Shown: positions 1-9,471, counted from the stretch's first letter. The stretch is DNA of 39,342 nt from Palleniella muris (GCF_004792655.1 NZ_SRZC01000030.1:1-39342), one strand, 5' to 3'. The notes: a model not told the origin generated them from the letters alone. Numbers and translations are program-made.

Positions 1-80
1 CAACTGTGGATAGCTGGAAAGGGTGGAACTATCTGGCATTCATAGTCATGTTTGTAAAAAAATGTCTTAAATCCAAGTAG
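1..80 (+). CDS. C-terminal end of an unidentified protein (partial)
   Basis: Frame 3 is open from the window edge to a TAG at 78-80 and gives 25 residues rich in aromatic and hydrophobic amino acids (WKGWNYLAFIVMF) followed by a basic tail (VKKCLKSK). The other two forward frames stop earlier. This looks like the end of a real protein, possibly with a membrane-associated tail, but too little is present to name a family. It lies about 40 bp upstream of the addA promoter on the same strand, with no clear terminator between them. Confidence 0.4.
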   Translation, partial: TVDSWKGWNYLAFIVMFVKKCLKSK

Positions 81-118
81 TCTAAACAACTTCATCTTAT
101 TAAAATGTGTACAACATC

Positions 119-149
119 TTGCTTTTTCGTTTTTTTCTTTGTAACTTTG
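119..149 (+). promoter_or_regulatory. Bacteroidetes-type promoter for addAB
   Basis: A TTG at 119-121 is followed after 20 bp by TAACTTTG at 142-149, which matches the Bacteroidetes -33/-7 consensus. Transcription would begin near 156, leaving a leader of about 50 nt before the addA start. Confidence 0.6.
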
Positions 150-207
150 TCATCACAAAAAGACAAACCACTGCCAACACACACCGGGCAGTGGGCGACA
201 TTAACCT

Positions 208-3200
208 TTGAACAAACACCACGTGCTGACTATCTTCAAAGCGAGTGCCGGCTCAGGAAAGACGTTCCGGCTGGCAATAGAATACATCAAGCGTCTTATC
301 GCCAATCCACACAGTTACAGACACATCCTTGCCGTGACTTTCACCAACAAGGCCACGGAGGAGATGAAGATGCGCATACTCTCACAGCTCTACGGCATTG
401 CCCATGGGCTGGAGGACTCCGATGTGTACCTTAAAGTCATGCTGCCCGAACTGCAACAGCAGAATGCCAAACAGCCTTTCACAAATGGAAAGGTCACGGA
501 AAAACTTGTCAGGGAACGTGCAGCGGAGGCTCTGAAACTGCTGTTGCATCACTACAATTTCTTCCGTGTGGAGACCATCGACAGATTCTTCCAGACCGTA
601 CTGCGCAATCTTGCACGCGAACTCGACCTCACTCCCAATCTCCGCATCGAACTCAACGACAAAGAGATAGAGCATGAGGCTGTCGACCGATGGATTGACA
701 GCCTGCAGGAGAACGACCGTGAGCTGGTTTGGATTCTTGACTATGTCCGCTCATCAATGGACGAGGAAAAGGCGTGGAACATCATCGGACAGATAAAGAC
801 TTTCGGTGAGACGCTTATCAGTGATGAGTACAAAGAGCATGCGGACGAGTTCATGGAGAAATTCGGCAACAATGAGAATGATTTCTACACAGAATACTCC
901 ACCCTACTGCGCTCCCTCATACAAAAGGGCACAAAGACCGTCAACAGTCAGGGACAGGCTATGTGGGACGAGATAGAGCGCCACGGTTATGACGAGACTG
1001 TCTTCTACCAAGGTGCGAAGGGTGTCGGCACATTCATCAGGAACATGGCGACAAAGCCTGTCACGGAACTGGCCATGAACTCCTATGTCAAACGATGCCT
1101 GGACCAAGATGATACAGACGCAAGCAAATGGTTGAAGAAAAGCAGTCCGGCACATTTGCAGGAGTTCTGCCGTGAGAAGCTCCGCCCCATGTTCCTGAAG
1201 CCAATGGAGTCGTTCCCTGTCTTGCAGATTCAGGCACGCAGCGCAACGCTGACATTGAAGCATCTTTCCAAACTGCGCCTGTTGCGTGCCATAAAGGAAG
1301 AGATTGACTTCAGCAACCGTGAGCAGGACCGCTTCCTGCTTTCTGACACACAGACCTTGCTGGCGAAGATGATTGAGGACTCCGATTCGCCATTCATCTT
1401 CGAGAAAATCGGTGCTCTCCTGCAAAGCATAATGATTGATGAGTTTCAGGACACATCACGCATACAGTGGCGGAACTTCAAGGTTCTGCTCAACGACTGT
1501 ATGGCAAAGGGACATGAAAACCTCATTGTCGGTGACGTAAAGCAGAGCATCTACCGCTGGCGCTCGGGCGATTGGCGGCTTCTTAACAACATAAAGGAGG
1601 AGTTTGCGCCGGGCATGCGTGAAGAGACCGAAATCAAGCACCTGCAGACCAACCGCCGTTCTGCCACAAGAGTAATTGATTTCAATAACGCTTTCTTCAC
1701 CACAGCGACAGAAGATGTATGCAAATCAGTGGAAGAAAATTGCCAGGAAGATGATGTCCGAAGCCTGCGACATGGCTACGAAGACGTAGAACAGGAATAT
1801 CCGGAAGGCAAGGAGGCAAGCGGATATGTCGAAGTGAAGGCTCTTGACAAAACTGACTATGAGAGCGAAACGCTGCGGCATGTCTCAGACACTGTCATCT
1901 CGCTGATAGAAAGAGGTGCGCAACAACGTGACATAGCCATACTTGTCCGAACAAACGGGCATATCCCTGACATCGTGAACCATTGCATGGAGCAATTCCG
2001 TACCCACCCCTCCCCTGTCATCAACAGTCTGAAGCTGGTTTCCAACGAGGCTTTCCTGCTCAACGCCTCGCCTGCTGCACTCATCATTATCGACGCCATA
2101 CGGCTGCTGTTGCTTCCTCAAGACGAAATCACGCGTGCAAGGCTTTCGCTGTATTACCAACGTTATGTGCTTGAAAGCACTGCCGAGCAGAACGAGATGC
2201 TTGCCGAAAAAGTCCTGCCACAACGTTACACAGAGGAGTTTGAGTCCCTCGCTTCCATGCCACTCTACCAACTATGCGAAGAGCTGTACTCCATTTTCTC
2301 CCTTGAAAAACTGGAGTGTCAAAGCGCATTCGTATGCTATTTCCTTGACTGCGTGACGGAATTCCTGCAAAAGTCCATGGGCGACCTTCAGTCATTCATT
2401 GACTATTGGGACGAGACCATGCACAAGAAAAAAGTGGAGAACGATGCCGACAACGGCATACGCATCCTCACTATCCACAAGAGTAAGGGACTGGAGTACA
2501 CGCACATCATCGTCCCATTCTGCGACTGGAAACTCGAATTGTCAAGCCTGCTTTGGTGCAAGCCTCAGACTGCACCGTTCAACATGCTGAAAGTCATCCC
2601 GATATACAGCAGTGAGAAGCAAATGGGGAACACCATTTATGAACCTTATTACTGGGAAGAGCACTTGCAGAACGAGGTTGACAACCTCAATCTCCTTTAC
2701 GTTGCCTTCACAAGAGCCGTGGAGAGCCTGTATGTCTCCACCCTTTCCAAGCAGTCATGTGCTTATCGTGGCAAACTGATTGAGACTACAATCGACAACC
2801 TCGCAAAAAGAGGTATAGGCACATACAACGACGGCATATTCTCCTATGGAGAGCCGTGGGAAGGACATGAGGAGACTGTGCAGAAGGAGACACAGAACGT
2901 GTTCATGCAGCCGTTCACCCCAATGACAATAAACATCAAGACAAGTACCCAACACCCTGTATTCCTTGAAAGCAACAGAAGCAAGGACTTCATACTCACC
3001 GATGAACAGGAGACAGAGCAATTACGCTCACAGTACATACAAATGGGCAACATCCTGCACAGCCTGTTCGCCCAAATCCGTACTGCCGGTGACATCCCTG
3101 CCGCACTCCTACGCCTCGAAATGGAGGGACTGCTCTACGGACAAGACATCACGGCGGAAGCCTTAAGACAGCACATTGAGGCGGCACTGACAGACAAGCA

Positions 3201-3480
3201 AATCGCAGAATGGTTCTCCGGAAAATGGCAAATCTACAATGAATGCGCCATACTTTCCTATGACAAAGAATCAGGGAAATACCTTGAGCAGCGTCCTGAC
3301 CGTGTAATGACTGACGGAGAACGTACTATCGTTGTGGATTTCAAGCTCCACTCCTTCAAAGAAAGTTACATAACCCAAGTGCGCCAATACATGGCATTGT
3401 TAAGGAAAATGGGACACCGTAATGTCAGCGGTTTCCTATGGCTCGTCATGCCAAACAAAATCATTGAAATAAAGGATTAG
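208..3480 (+). CDS. addA: AddA-like UvrD-family helicase/exonuclease
   Basis: This is the helicase-nuclease subunit of an AddAB/RecBCD-type complex that processes double-strand breaks for RecA loading. Superfamily 1 motifs appear in order: Walker A ASAGSGKTF (about 12-20), Walker B DEFQD (411-415), motif III VGDVKQSIYRW (441-451), motif V TIHKSKGLE (755-763) and motif VI LLYVAFTRA (829-837). The C-terminus carries a RecB-type PD-(D/E)xK nuclease with PDRV (1030-1033) and VVDFK (1042-1046). The 1090 residues suit the family. The first possible start is a TTG at 208, two codons after an in-frame TAA. A GTG at 223 is the alternative. addB follows 59 bp downstream, so the two are probably co-transcribed. 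Confidence 0.9.
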   Translation: MNKHHVLTIFKASAGSGKTFRLAIEYIKRLIANPHSYRHILAVTFTNKATEEMKMRILSQLYGIAHGLEDSDVYLKVMLPELQQQNAKQPFTNGKVTEKLVRERAAEALKLLLHHYNFFRVETIDRFFQTVLRNLARELDLTPNLRIELNDKEIEHEAVDRWIDSLQENDRELVWILDYVRSSMDEEKAWNIIGQIKTFGETLISDEYKEHADEFMEKFGNNENDFYTEYSTLLRSLIQKGTKTVNSQGQAMWDEIERHGYDETVFYQGAKGVGTFIRNMATKPVTELAMNSYVKRCLDQDDTDASKWLKKSSPAHLQEFCREKLRPMFLKPMESFPVLQIQARSATLTLKHLSKLRLLRAIKEEIDFSNREQDRFLLSDTQTLLAKMIEDSDSPFIFEKIGALLQSIMIDEFQDTSRIQWRNFKVLLNDCMAKGHENLIVGDVKQSIYRWRSGDWRLLNNIKEEFAPGMREETEIKHLQTNRRSATRVIDFNNAFFTTATEDVCKSVEENCQEDDVRSLRHGYEDVEQEYPEGKEASGYVEVKALDKTDYESETLRHVSDTVISLIERGAQQRDIAILVRTNGHIPDIVNHCMEQFRTHPSPVINSLKLVSNEAFLLNASPAALIIIDAIRLLLLPQDEITRARLSLYYQRYVLESTAEQNEMLAEKVLPQRYTEEFESLASMPLYQLCEELYSIFSLEKLECQSAFVCYFLDCVTEFLQKSMGDLQSFIDYWDETMHKKKVENDADNGIRILTIHKSKGLEYTHIIVPFCDWKLELSSLLWCKPQTAPFNMLKVIPIYSSEKQMGNTIYEPYYWEEHLQNEVDNLNLLYVAFTRAVESLYVSTLSKQSCAYRGKLIETTIDNLAKRGIGTYNDGIFSYGEPWEGHEETVQKETQNVFMQPFTPMTINIKTSTQHPVFLESNRSKDFILTDEQETEQLRSQYIQMGNILHSLFAQIRTAGDIPAALLRLEMEGLLYGQDITAEALRQHIEAALTDKQIAEWFSGKWQIYNECAILSYDKESGKYLEQRPDRVMTDGERTIVVDFKLHSFKESYITQVRQYMALLRKMGHRNVSGFLWLVMPNKIIEIKD

Positions 3481-3539
3481 GACAGAACCCCACCGCCTAA
3501 AACCTATCATCTAAAACCCATCACCCAGAACCAACAAAT

Positions 3540-6227
3540 ATGCAAACATACATCGAAGAACTCGCACAGGAACTCTACCAACGCTTCGGCAACGACTTGT
3601 CGAAAGTTGCCGTGGTGTTCCCTAACAAACGTGCATCACTCTTCCTCAACGAGGCATTGGCGAAACTCGGCAACGGCACACCGCTATGGTCTCCGTCATA
3701 CATCACCATCTCCGAACTGTTCCGCCACTACAGCAACCTTGAAGTTGCCGACCAGATTCTGCTCGTCTGCCGCCTGTACACCGTGTTCCAAAGGGTTACA
3801 GGATATGACAATGAAACCCTCGACCGCTTCTATGGCTGGGGACAACTGCTGCTTGCCGACTTTGACGACCTTGACAAGAACATGGCTGATGCCGAGAAGG
3901 TCTTCCAAGTGGTCACCGACCTGCACCAACTTGACAACGATGAGTATCTTTCCGGGAAACAACGTGAAGCTCTGAAATCCTTCTTCAAGAATTTCACGGA
4001 TGACAGCACATCCAAGATGCGCGAGAAATTCATGCACCTATGGAGCAGGCTTCATGAAATCTACACAACATTCCGTGAAGAACTGCGCAATGACGGATTG
4101 GCCTACGAGGGCATGCTCTACCGTGATGTGGCAGAAGCAAAAAGCCTGTCATTTGATTATGACGCATACTATTTCTGCGGATTCAACTGGACACAAAAGG
4201 TGGAACAGCGCATCTTCGACCGCATAAATCTTGAAAGAAAGGCGACATTCAAATGGGATGACAAGGAATGCCCGCCAAAGAGCGTGACCTACATCTCCGC
4301 ACCGACCGAAACCATGCAGGCACGCTATGTCCATGACTGGCTGCTCGAAAACGACCGCTACAAGGACGGGGCAAAGACGGCTGTCGTAATGGCTGACGAA
4401 CACCTCCTGCAGACTGTCATACGCTCACTGCCTGACGAAATCACGAAAGTGAACATCACCACCGGCTACCCTCTCTCGCAATCCCCTGCTGTCTCACTGC
4501 TCCAGATGCTCATCGAATTGCAGACTGTCGGCAGGACATCTACAGCAGGACAGTTCAACAAACGCTACACAAAGAAAGTGGAAGGGCACCCGACAACAAA
4601 ATATCTTACCGACGAACACCGCAAACTGATTTACCAAAACACCGATGACATCTGCCTTGAAGGATATGACATTCTCAACACTAATGCAAAACTGACAATC
4701 TATCTGCAGAACATCATAAAGCAGGTGGCACAGGACGGAACAGAAGCCAACGCACTTGACAAGGAGAGCTTCTTCCGCATCTACCAAATCCTGCAACGCC
4801 TCCTGACACTGATTCTCGACGGGACACTCATTGTCGACATCGTCACCTACCGCCGATTGCTGGTACAAATCATCAACAGCACGACAGTGCCTTACCACGG
4901 CGAACCAATCGAGGGCATACAAATAATGGGCATCCTTGAGACACGTTGCCTTGACTTTGACCATGTACTGCTGCTCTCATGCAATGAGGGCAACATGCCT
5001 AAGGGAGTCAACGACTCATCATTCATACCGCACACCGTACGCAAGGCATACGGCATGACAACCGTTGAGAACAAAGTGGGTATCTATGAGTACTATTTCC
5101 ACCGTCTCCTCCAACGCACCAATGATGTCACCCTGACCTACAACTCTTCCACAGAGGGAATAAACACAGGGGAGATGTCACGCTTCATGCTGCAACTCAT
5201 GGCGGAAACAGACATCCCTATACGCAGAGTATCGCTACAGGCGGGACAGGACAACCAACATATCACCCCAAAGGCTGTCAGAAAACCACAAGCCTGCACA
5301 GCACCGGGCACAATGTCCTACATTTCCCCGTCATCACTATCCACCTACCTCCGCTGCCAAGTGCGCTACCACTATGAGCAGATACTTAAACTGCGTGAAC
5401 CGGAGGATGATGACATCGACGAACTTGACAACAGAATCTTCGGCAACATATTCCACCATGCCTCAGAACTCGCATACAAGGACATCATGGACGACAAGGG
5501 ATTCATACATGCCCCGATACTGAAACGCACACTGGAGGACGAAAGGAAAATAGCAGGATATGTAGACACAGCATTCCGCGAGGAACTGTTCATGAAACAG
5601 GCAGGAGGGGAAACGGAGAAATACACCGGTATACAAATCATCAACCGACGCGTCATCATACGACTGCTGAAGGACTTACTGCGCCACGACCTGCAGAACA
5701 CACCGTTCCGCATCGCCGGTCTCGAACTGAAAGTCTCCGCACCACTCACAATAGGAGATACATGCGTAACAATAGGAGGATACATCGACCGCCTTGACAT
5801 CATCGGCAACGAACATCAAGGCTACACAATCCGTGTCGTGGACTACAAAACCGGATTCAGGGAACAAGGCGAAATGGGCAGCATAGATGACATTTTCGAC
5901 CCTGCCAACATCTCCAAACACTCCGACTATTTCCTCCAGACAATGCTCTACAGCATCATCGTGCGCAACTCCAAAGAAGCCAATCCCGACAGTCTGCCTG
6001 TCGTTCCTGCACTCCTCTTCGTGCAAAGGACACGCCGTGAAGGCTACTCACCAATACTCGAAATAGCCGGCAACCCAATCAAGGACATCAAAGAACTTGA
6101 ACATGACTTTGTCGGGCTTCTCGCACAGCTCATAGCAGAGATAAGGGACAACAACCGGGATTTCCGACCAACACCCGACACATCACGCTGCCAATACTGT
6201 CCGTTCCGGCAGATGTGCGGTATATAG
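3540..6227 (+). CDS. addB: AddB-like PD-(D/E)XK nuclease with Fe-S cluster
   Basis: This is the partner subunit of AddA. The N-terminus resembles a degenerate helicase fold (VVFPNKRASLFLNEAL, about 24-39, in place of a true Walker A). The C-terminal third is a PD-(D/E)XK nuclease with VVDYKTG (766-772). The cysteine pattern is the AddB iron-sulfur staple: Cys606 (YLRCQ) before the nuclease core, and Cys884, Cys887 and Cys893 at the extreme C-terminus (CQYCPFRQMCGI). Having nuclease motifs in both subunits fits AddAB rather than RecBCD. The gene ends 24 bp before a strong hairpin terminator. In databases these proteins often carry only the generic name PD-(D/E)XK nuclease family protein. Confidence 0.88.
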   Translation: MQTYIEELAQELYQRFGNDLSKVAVVFPNKRASLFLNEALAKLGNGTPLWSPSYITISELFRHYSNLEVADQILLVCRLYTVFQRVTGYDNETLDRFYGWGQLLLADFDDLDKNMADAEKVFQVVTDLHQLDNDEYLSGKQREALKSFFKNFTDDSTSKMREKFMHLWSRLHEIYTTFREELRNDGLAYEGMLYRDVAEAKSLSFDYDAYYFCGFNWTQKVEQRIFDRINLERKATFKWDDKECPPKSVTYISAPTETMQARYVHDWLLENDRYKDGAKTAVVMADEHLLQTVIRSLPDEITKVNITTGYPLSQSPAVSLLQMLIELQTVGRTSTAGQFNKRYTKKVEGHPTTKYLTDEHRKLIYQNTDDICLEGYDILNTNAKLTIYLQNIIKQVAQDGTEANALDKESFFRIYQILQRLLTLILDGTLIVDIVTYRRLLVQIINSTTVPYHGEPIEGIQIMGILETRCLDFDHVLLLSCNEGNMPKGVNDSSFIPHTVRKAYGMTTVENKVGIYEYYFHRLLQRTNDVTLTYNSSTEGINTGEMSRFMLQLMAETDIPIRRVSLQAGQDNQHITPKAVRKPQACTAPGTMSYISPSSLSTYLRCQVRYHYEQILKLREPEDDDIDELDNRIFGNIFHHASELAYKDIMDDKGFIHAPILKRTLEDERKIAGYVDTAFREELFMKQAGGETEKYTGIQIINRRVIIRLLKDLLRHDLQNTPFRIAGLELKVSAPLTIGDTCVTIGGYIDRLDIIGNEHQGYTIRVVDYKTGFREQGEMGSIDDIFDPANISKHSDYFLQTMLYSIIVRNSKEANPDSLPVVPALLFVQRTRREGYSPILEIAGNPIKDIKELEHDFVGLLAQLIAEIRDNNRDFRPTPDTSRCQYCPFRQMCGI

Positions 6228-6250
6228 GCACAAACCACATAAAAAGAGAA

Positions 6251-6286
6251 ATGTCCGCACATCAATGAAGATGTGCGGACATTTTA
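6251..6286. terminator. Bidirectional terminator between addB and the small peptide gene
   Basis: A perfect 13-bp stem (6251-6263 with 6270-6282) closes a 6-nt loop. T-rich tracts follow on both strands: TTTT after 6282 on the plus strand and TTCTCTTTTT on the minus strand. It serves addB from the left and the 32-residue gene from the right. Confidence 0.8.
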
Positions 6287-6308
6287 TTAATACTTAGTAT
6301 GACTGGGA

Positions 6309-6407
6309 TTAGCCCTTGTGCATACCGTTAACTGTTTTCACTACTTTGTAGATGTTGTAAATTGCGACTGCATAAACTGCAAATGTCGCTACCATGAATG
6401 TTGTCAT
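6309..6407 (-). CDS. 32-residue single-pass membrane peptide
   Basis: An ATG at 6407-6405 opens a 33-codon frame ending in TAA. The peptide has an N-terminal hydrophobic stretch (MVATFAVYAVAIYNIY, about 5-20), then a basic tail (KVVKTVNGMHKG), as expected for a small single-pass membrane protein. A well-formed promoter lies about 100 bp upstream on the same strand and a terminator lies just downstream, so the frame sits in its own short transcription unit. I do not recognise the family. The alternative is a non-coding transcript of about 240 nt with a chance frame. Confidence 0.5.
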   Translation of the reverse strand: MTTFMVATFAVYAVAIYNIYKVVKTVNGMHKG

Positions 6408-6507
6408 AATCAATACTAATTTAATTGTTATCCTTTAATTTTATTACATCTCGTGCCGACCGCCGTCGGCTTTGTTCGTTTTGTTTATCCTGTTCTTTTA
6501 TCTGATG

Positions 6508-6539
6508 CAAAGGTACATACATTTACGATAACTACGCAA
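6508..6539 (-). promoter_or_regulatory. Promoter for the 32-residue peptide
   Basis: On the minus strand the -7 box TACCTTTG occupies 6515-6508 and a TTG (-33) occupies 6539-6537, separated by 21 bp. The start of transcription would be near 6501, giving a leader of about 95 nt. The rest of 6540-6666 shows no gene. Confidence 0.6.
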
Positions 6540-6666
6540 TCTTTTTAGCAAAAATATCATAACAGAAGCGTAACTCTTAATATAAATCACCAAAAGCTGC
6601 TGCTCTTCCCGAAAAATGATGTGCACTCTGTAGATTATGACGCAAAAAACATTCACAATATCCCCC

Positions 6667-7731
6667 CTATACCGATGGAGTTATGGTAAGACGCCAGTCA
6701 CCATTTCCTGCACGTTCTATATAGCCTTTAGTTGTCAGTTGCTTTATTTGCTTGTTGACGGAAGCAATATTCACTCCGACCTGCGCTGACATGGACTGAA
6801 TTGTGATGTCAGGAGTTGTGTACATAAGATTAAGAATCTTGCTCGTTGTGGATGAACGGAACTTGATGCGTTCCCCATCAAACCACCACACATTTTCGCC
6901 ACGCTCTGTAAGAAAACGAATGTTATATGTGACTTCCTCAACAAAAAGGTTTGTGAAATAGGTCAGAAACTGCTGAATATCGCGCTTTGACGCATGCGCC
7001 CCAAGCGAAGGCGTAGCACCCACAGTAAGGTCGGTTTTGTGTAACGCTTCCAAATATTCATTCTTTTTCCTACTCCTGACCACTATCATCGGGAAGCCAT
7101 GGCGCGTGAGGATATAGTTAACCAGCAGTCGTGCAATACGCCCATTGCCATCCTCAAAGGGATGAATACGGATATAGCGATAGTGAAACATGGCTGCCAA
7201 TTCTATTGGGGTGTAGCTGCCTGATTGTTCCGCATCGTTATACCAATCAACCAAGTCAGTCATCAACGAAGGAGTCTCTTCCGGGGAGGCATACTCAAAT
7301 CTGTCACCATATCTTGTTATTACACTGTTTGGGCGAGTCTTATACTGCCCTGCATGAATAGTATAGCTTGTGGTTTGACCTCCGGGCAGATTTCTATATA
7401 TAACATAATCCTCACGCAAAAGAGTTTTATGCAATGTACGGATAAAATTCTGAGTCATAGGGATGTCTTTCAGCAAAGCCTCTTCTGTCATCATTTTAAG
7501 CCCGACATTGCTTGCTGTCATTTCCTCAACATCCTTCACATCAGCCTCCCCTATAACTTTTCCGAAAAGAAGCAGTATCTCGGTTTGACCATACGTCAGG
7601 GTATTTCCCTCAATATGGTTGCTGTTATAGTTGAAATCGATTGTAAAGCGACGGCTCAGCAGCTCTCGGTCTCTCTCGGAAAGAGGTTGAAGAGCGTGCC
7701 ATCGTTCCATTATTTTTGTGACTTTATCCAT
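6667..7731 (-). CDS. Fic family protein, probable AMP-transferase, self-inhibited
   Basis: Fic enzymes usually transfer AMP from ATP to hydroxyl side chains of target proteins. The catalytic core HPFEDGNGR (residues 190-198 from the start chosen here) is complete, including the catalytic His190. An inhibitory motif of the (S/T)xxxE(G/N) type, SNHIEG, lies near the N-terminus (about 37-42), so this is a class II, self-inhibited Fic protein. The C-terminal 65 residues look like a winged helix (KILNLMY...SVNKQIKQLTTKGYIERAG). I chose the ATG at 7731 because the family normally begins about here. The frame also has an ATG at 7809, only about 17 nt after the predicted transcription start, which would add 26 atypical residues. 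No antitoxin-like partner is adjacent. Confidence 0.85.
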   Translation of the reverse strand: MDKVTKIMERWHALQPLSERDRELLSRRFTIDFNYNSNHIEGNTLTYGQTEILLLFGKVIGEADVKDVEEMTASNVGLKMMTEEALLKDIPMTQNFIRTLHKTLLREDYVIYRNLPGGQTTSYTIHAGQYKTRPNSVITRYGDRFEYASPEETPSLMTDLVDWYNDAEQSGSYTPIELAAMFHYRYIRIHPFEDGNGRIARLLVNYILTRHGFPMIVVRSRKKNEYLEALHKTDLTVGATPSLGAHASKRDIQQFLTYFTNLFVEEVTYNIRFLTERGENVWWFDGERIKFRSSTTSKILNLMYTTPDITIQSMSAQVGVNIASVNKQIKQLTTKGYIERAGNGDWRLTITPSV

Positions 7732-7832
7732 ATCGTGACATTTCCGAATATTGCAAAAAATCGCACTTAAAGGTATACACTGTCTACCTTTTAACGCATT
7801 TTCTTGCAAATTTTACATTATATTTCTCTCTG

Positions 7833-7863
7833 CAAAGGTAATAATTATTCTATTTCTTTGCAA
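7833..7863 (-). promoter_or_regulatory. Promoter for the Fic gene
   Basis: The minus strand carries TTG (7863-7861), 20 bp, then TACCTTTG (7840-7833), which is an excellent match. Transcription would begin near 7826, between the Fic gene and the end of sdaA, so Fic is not simply read through from sdaA. Confidence 0.65.
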
Positions 7864-7915
7864 AAGAAATCGTACAAATCTTTTCAATAATCAGTTTGTG
7901 GCGCACGAAAAAAGC

Positions 7916-9112
7916 CTACATCTGGCGGTAATCCTTAGCAAGACCGCCCTCGGCTGTCTCCTTGTACAAGGACGGAAGGTCATGGCCTGTCTGCTTCATG
8001 ACGTCCACAACCTTGTCAAAAGAGACTCTGTGCGTGCCGTCGGAGAAAGCGGAGAACACATTGGAGTCAAGTGCACGCGCTGCGGCAAAGGCATTGCGCT
8101 CTATGCACGGTATCTGCACCATGCCGCAGACTGGGTCACAGGTCATGCCGAGGTGATGTTCCAACCCCATCTCTGCCGAATACTCTATCTGTGCCGGAGA
8201 ACCGCCAAACAGCTGGCTGACAGCAGCGGAAGCCATGGCGCACGCCACACCGACCTCGCCCTGACAGCCCACCTCAGCACCGCTTATGGAGGCGTTGTGC
8301 TTCACCACATTGCCGAAAAGTCCTGCCGTTGCTATGGCACGGAGAATGCGTGCCTCACTGAAATCCTTGCTCTTCCACAAATGGTAAAGGACACCCGGCA
8401 ACACTCCACACGAACCGCAAGTCGGAGCAGTGACTATCTGACCGCCCGAAGCATTCTCCTCACTGACGGCAAGGGCATAGGCAAAGACAAGTCCGCGCGA
8501 TTTCAGGCTGTCACGGTAGCCGGTAGCCTTTATATAATATTGTGGGGCTTTCCTGCTCAGATGCAATGGCCCGGGCAGAACACCCTCAGTATCTATGCCA
8601 CGCTCCACGGCGGCTTTCATCACACGCCAGACTTCACGCAGATAGTCCCAGATTTCCTTTCCCTCACATTCCTCGACATACTCCCAGTAGCCTTTGCCCG
8701 TCCACTCACAGTACTTCAGGATTTCGGTCATCTTCGACTTGTCGTAAACCTCCGCATCATCCGCCTGCTGAGCATCCTCTTCTTTCAGTTCACCTCCACC
8801 GACACTATACACCGTCCACGTGTCCACAAGATTGTCATCCTCGTCATAAGCACGGAACTCCATGCCGTTGGGATGGAACACAGGGAAAATCCTCGGCTCC
8901 CAAACAATCTTTATCCCCGGCAGCACACTCTCTATCGCCTTATCTGTCAAGTGTCCTCGACCGGTTGCTGCAAGACTGCCAAACAGTGTCACTTCCGTGC
9001 GCGTCGCATCGGGATGCCGACGTGCGAAAATCTCCGCTGCCCTGTGCGGTCCCATTGTGTGACTGCTCGAAGGTCCGAGTCCTATACGGAAAAGTTCTTT
9101 TATGCTTTTCAT
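7916..9112 (-). CDS. sdaA: L-serine ammonia-lyase, iron-sulfur dependent, single chain
   Basis: It deaminates L-serine to pyruvate and ammonia in the cytoplasm. The N-terminal domain carries the family hallmark GLGPSSSHTMGP (about 11-22). The C-terminal catalytic domain has TAPTCGSCG. Three cysteines with the family spacing C-x41-C-x10-C, at 283 (GCQGE), 325 (TCDP) and 336 (IPC), would hold the catalytic [4Fe-4S] cluster. At 398 residues it is the fused single-polypeptide form, slightly shorter than the E. coli enzymes. A probable promoter lies about 330 bp upstream, which implies a long structured leader. Confidence 0.95.
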   Translation of the reverse strand: MKSIKELFRIGLGPSSSHTMGPHRAAEIFARRHPDATRTEVTLFGSLAATGRGHLTDKAIESVLPGIKIVWEPRIFPVFHPNGMEFRAYDEDDNLVDTWTVYSVGGGELKEEDAQQADDAEVYDKSKMTEILKYCEWTGKGYWEYVEECEGKEIWDYLREVWRVMKAAVERGIDTEGVLPGPLHLSRKAPQYYIKATGYRDSLKSRGLVFAYALAVSEENASGGQIVTAPTCGSCGVLPGVLYHLWKSKDFSEARILRAIATAGLFGNVVKHNASISGAEVGCQGEVGVACAMASAAVSQLFGGSPAQIEYSAEMGLEHHLGMTCDPVCGMVQIPCIERNAFAAARALDSNVFSAFSDGTHRVSFDKVVDVMKQTGHDLPSLYKETAEGGLAKDYRQM

Positions 9113-9214
9113 GATATATGCTTATTTTATTATAGTGGTGTCCGGCAAAAAATAATGCCAAGCAATCAAGCTTTTGTATATTAGCATCTTATAATGTAAT
9201 TTTTCAAAAGGTGC

Positions 9215-9357
9215 TTGTCATGTGAACCGCGTTAGCGGTGACAAGAACGTAGCTGTGGGTAGCAACCCACGGATTGCAAAGCAGGCATCACACAACGACC
9301 GAATATCGGTCGAATAGTATGTGATGACAATGCTTTATTCGACCGATAAATCGGTCG
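9215..9357. repeat. Cluster of palindromes in the sdaA leader
   Basis: Several stem-loops are packed together. CCGC/GCGG around 9227-9238 is enclosed by TTGTCA (9215-9220) and TGACAA (9239-9244). GTGGGT (9255-9260) pairs with ACCCAC (9265-9270). CGACCGA (9296-9302) pairs with TCGGTCG (9306-9312), enclosed by CATCACA (9286-9292) and TGTGATG (9320-9326). CGACCGAT (9340-9347) pairs with ATCGGTCG (9350-9357). The last two hairpins are copies of one sequence. The density suggests a dispersed palindromic element of Bacteroidales intergenic regions, or a structured regulatory leader. I see no supported protein in 9113-10013. Confidence 0.7.
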
Positions 9358-9440
9358 CGCACAGAGGTATCCCGGCATAAATGTATATACATTAAAGATA
9401 CATTATGTTTTAGCGACAGTAATAATTTTATTATCCGATA

Positions 9441-9471
9441 CAAAGGTACAACATTTTTGCGGAAACAACAA
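9441..9471 (-). promoter_or_regulatory. Probable promoter for sdaA
   Basis: The minus strand has TTG at 9471-9469, a 20-bp spacer and TACCTTTG at 9448-9441. Transcription would begin near 9434 and run through the palindrome cluster to the sdaA ATG at 9112, a leader of about 320 nt. Confidence 0.55.

Noticed and set aside
7751..9184. 477-codon forward frame across sdaA
   Set aside because: It is antisense to a clear serine deaminase with all cysteine ligands. The translation shows no domain, and its start overlaps the divergent Fic promoter region.
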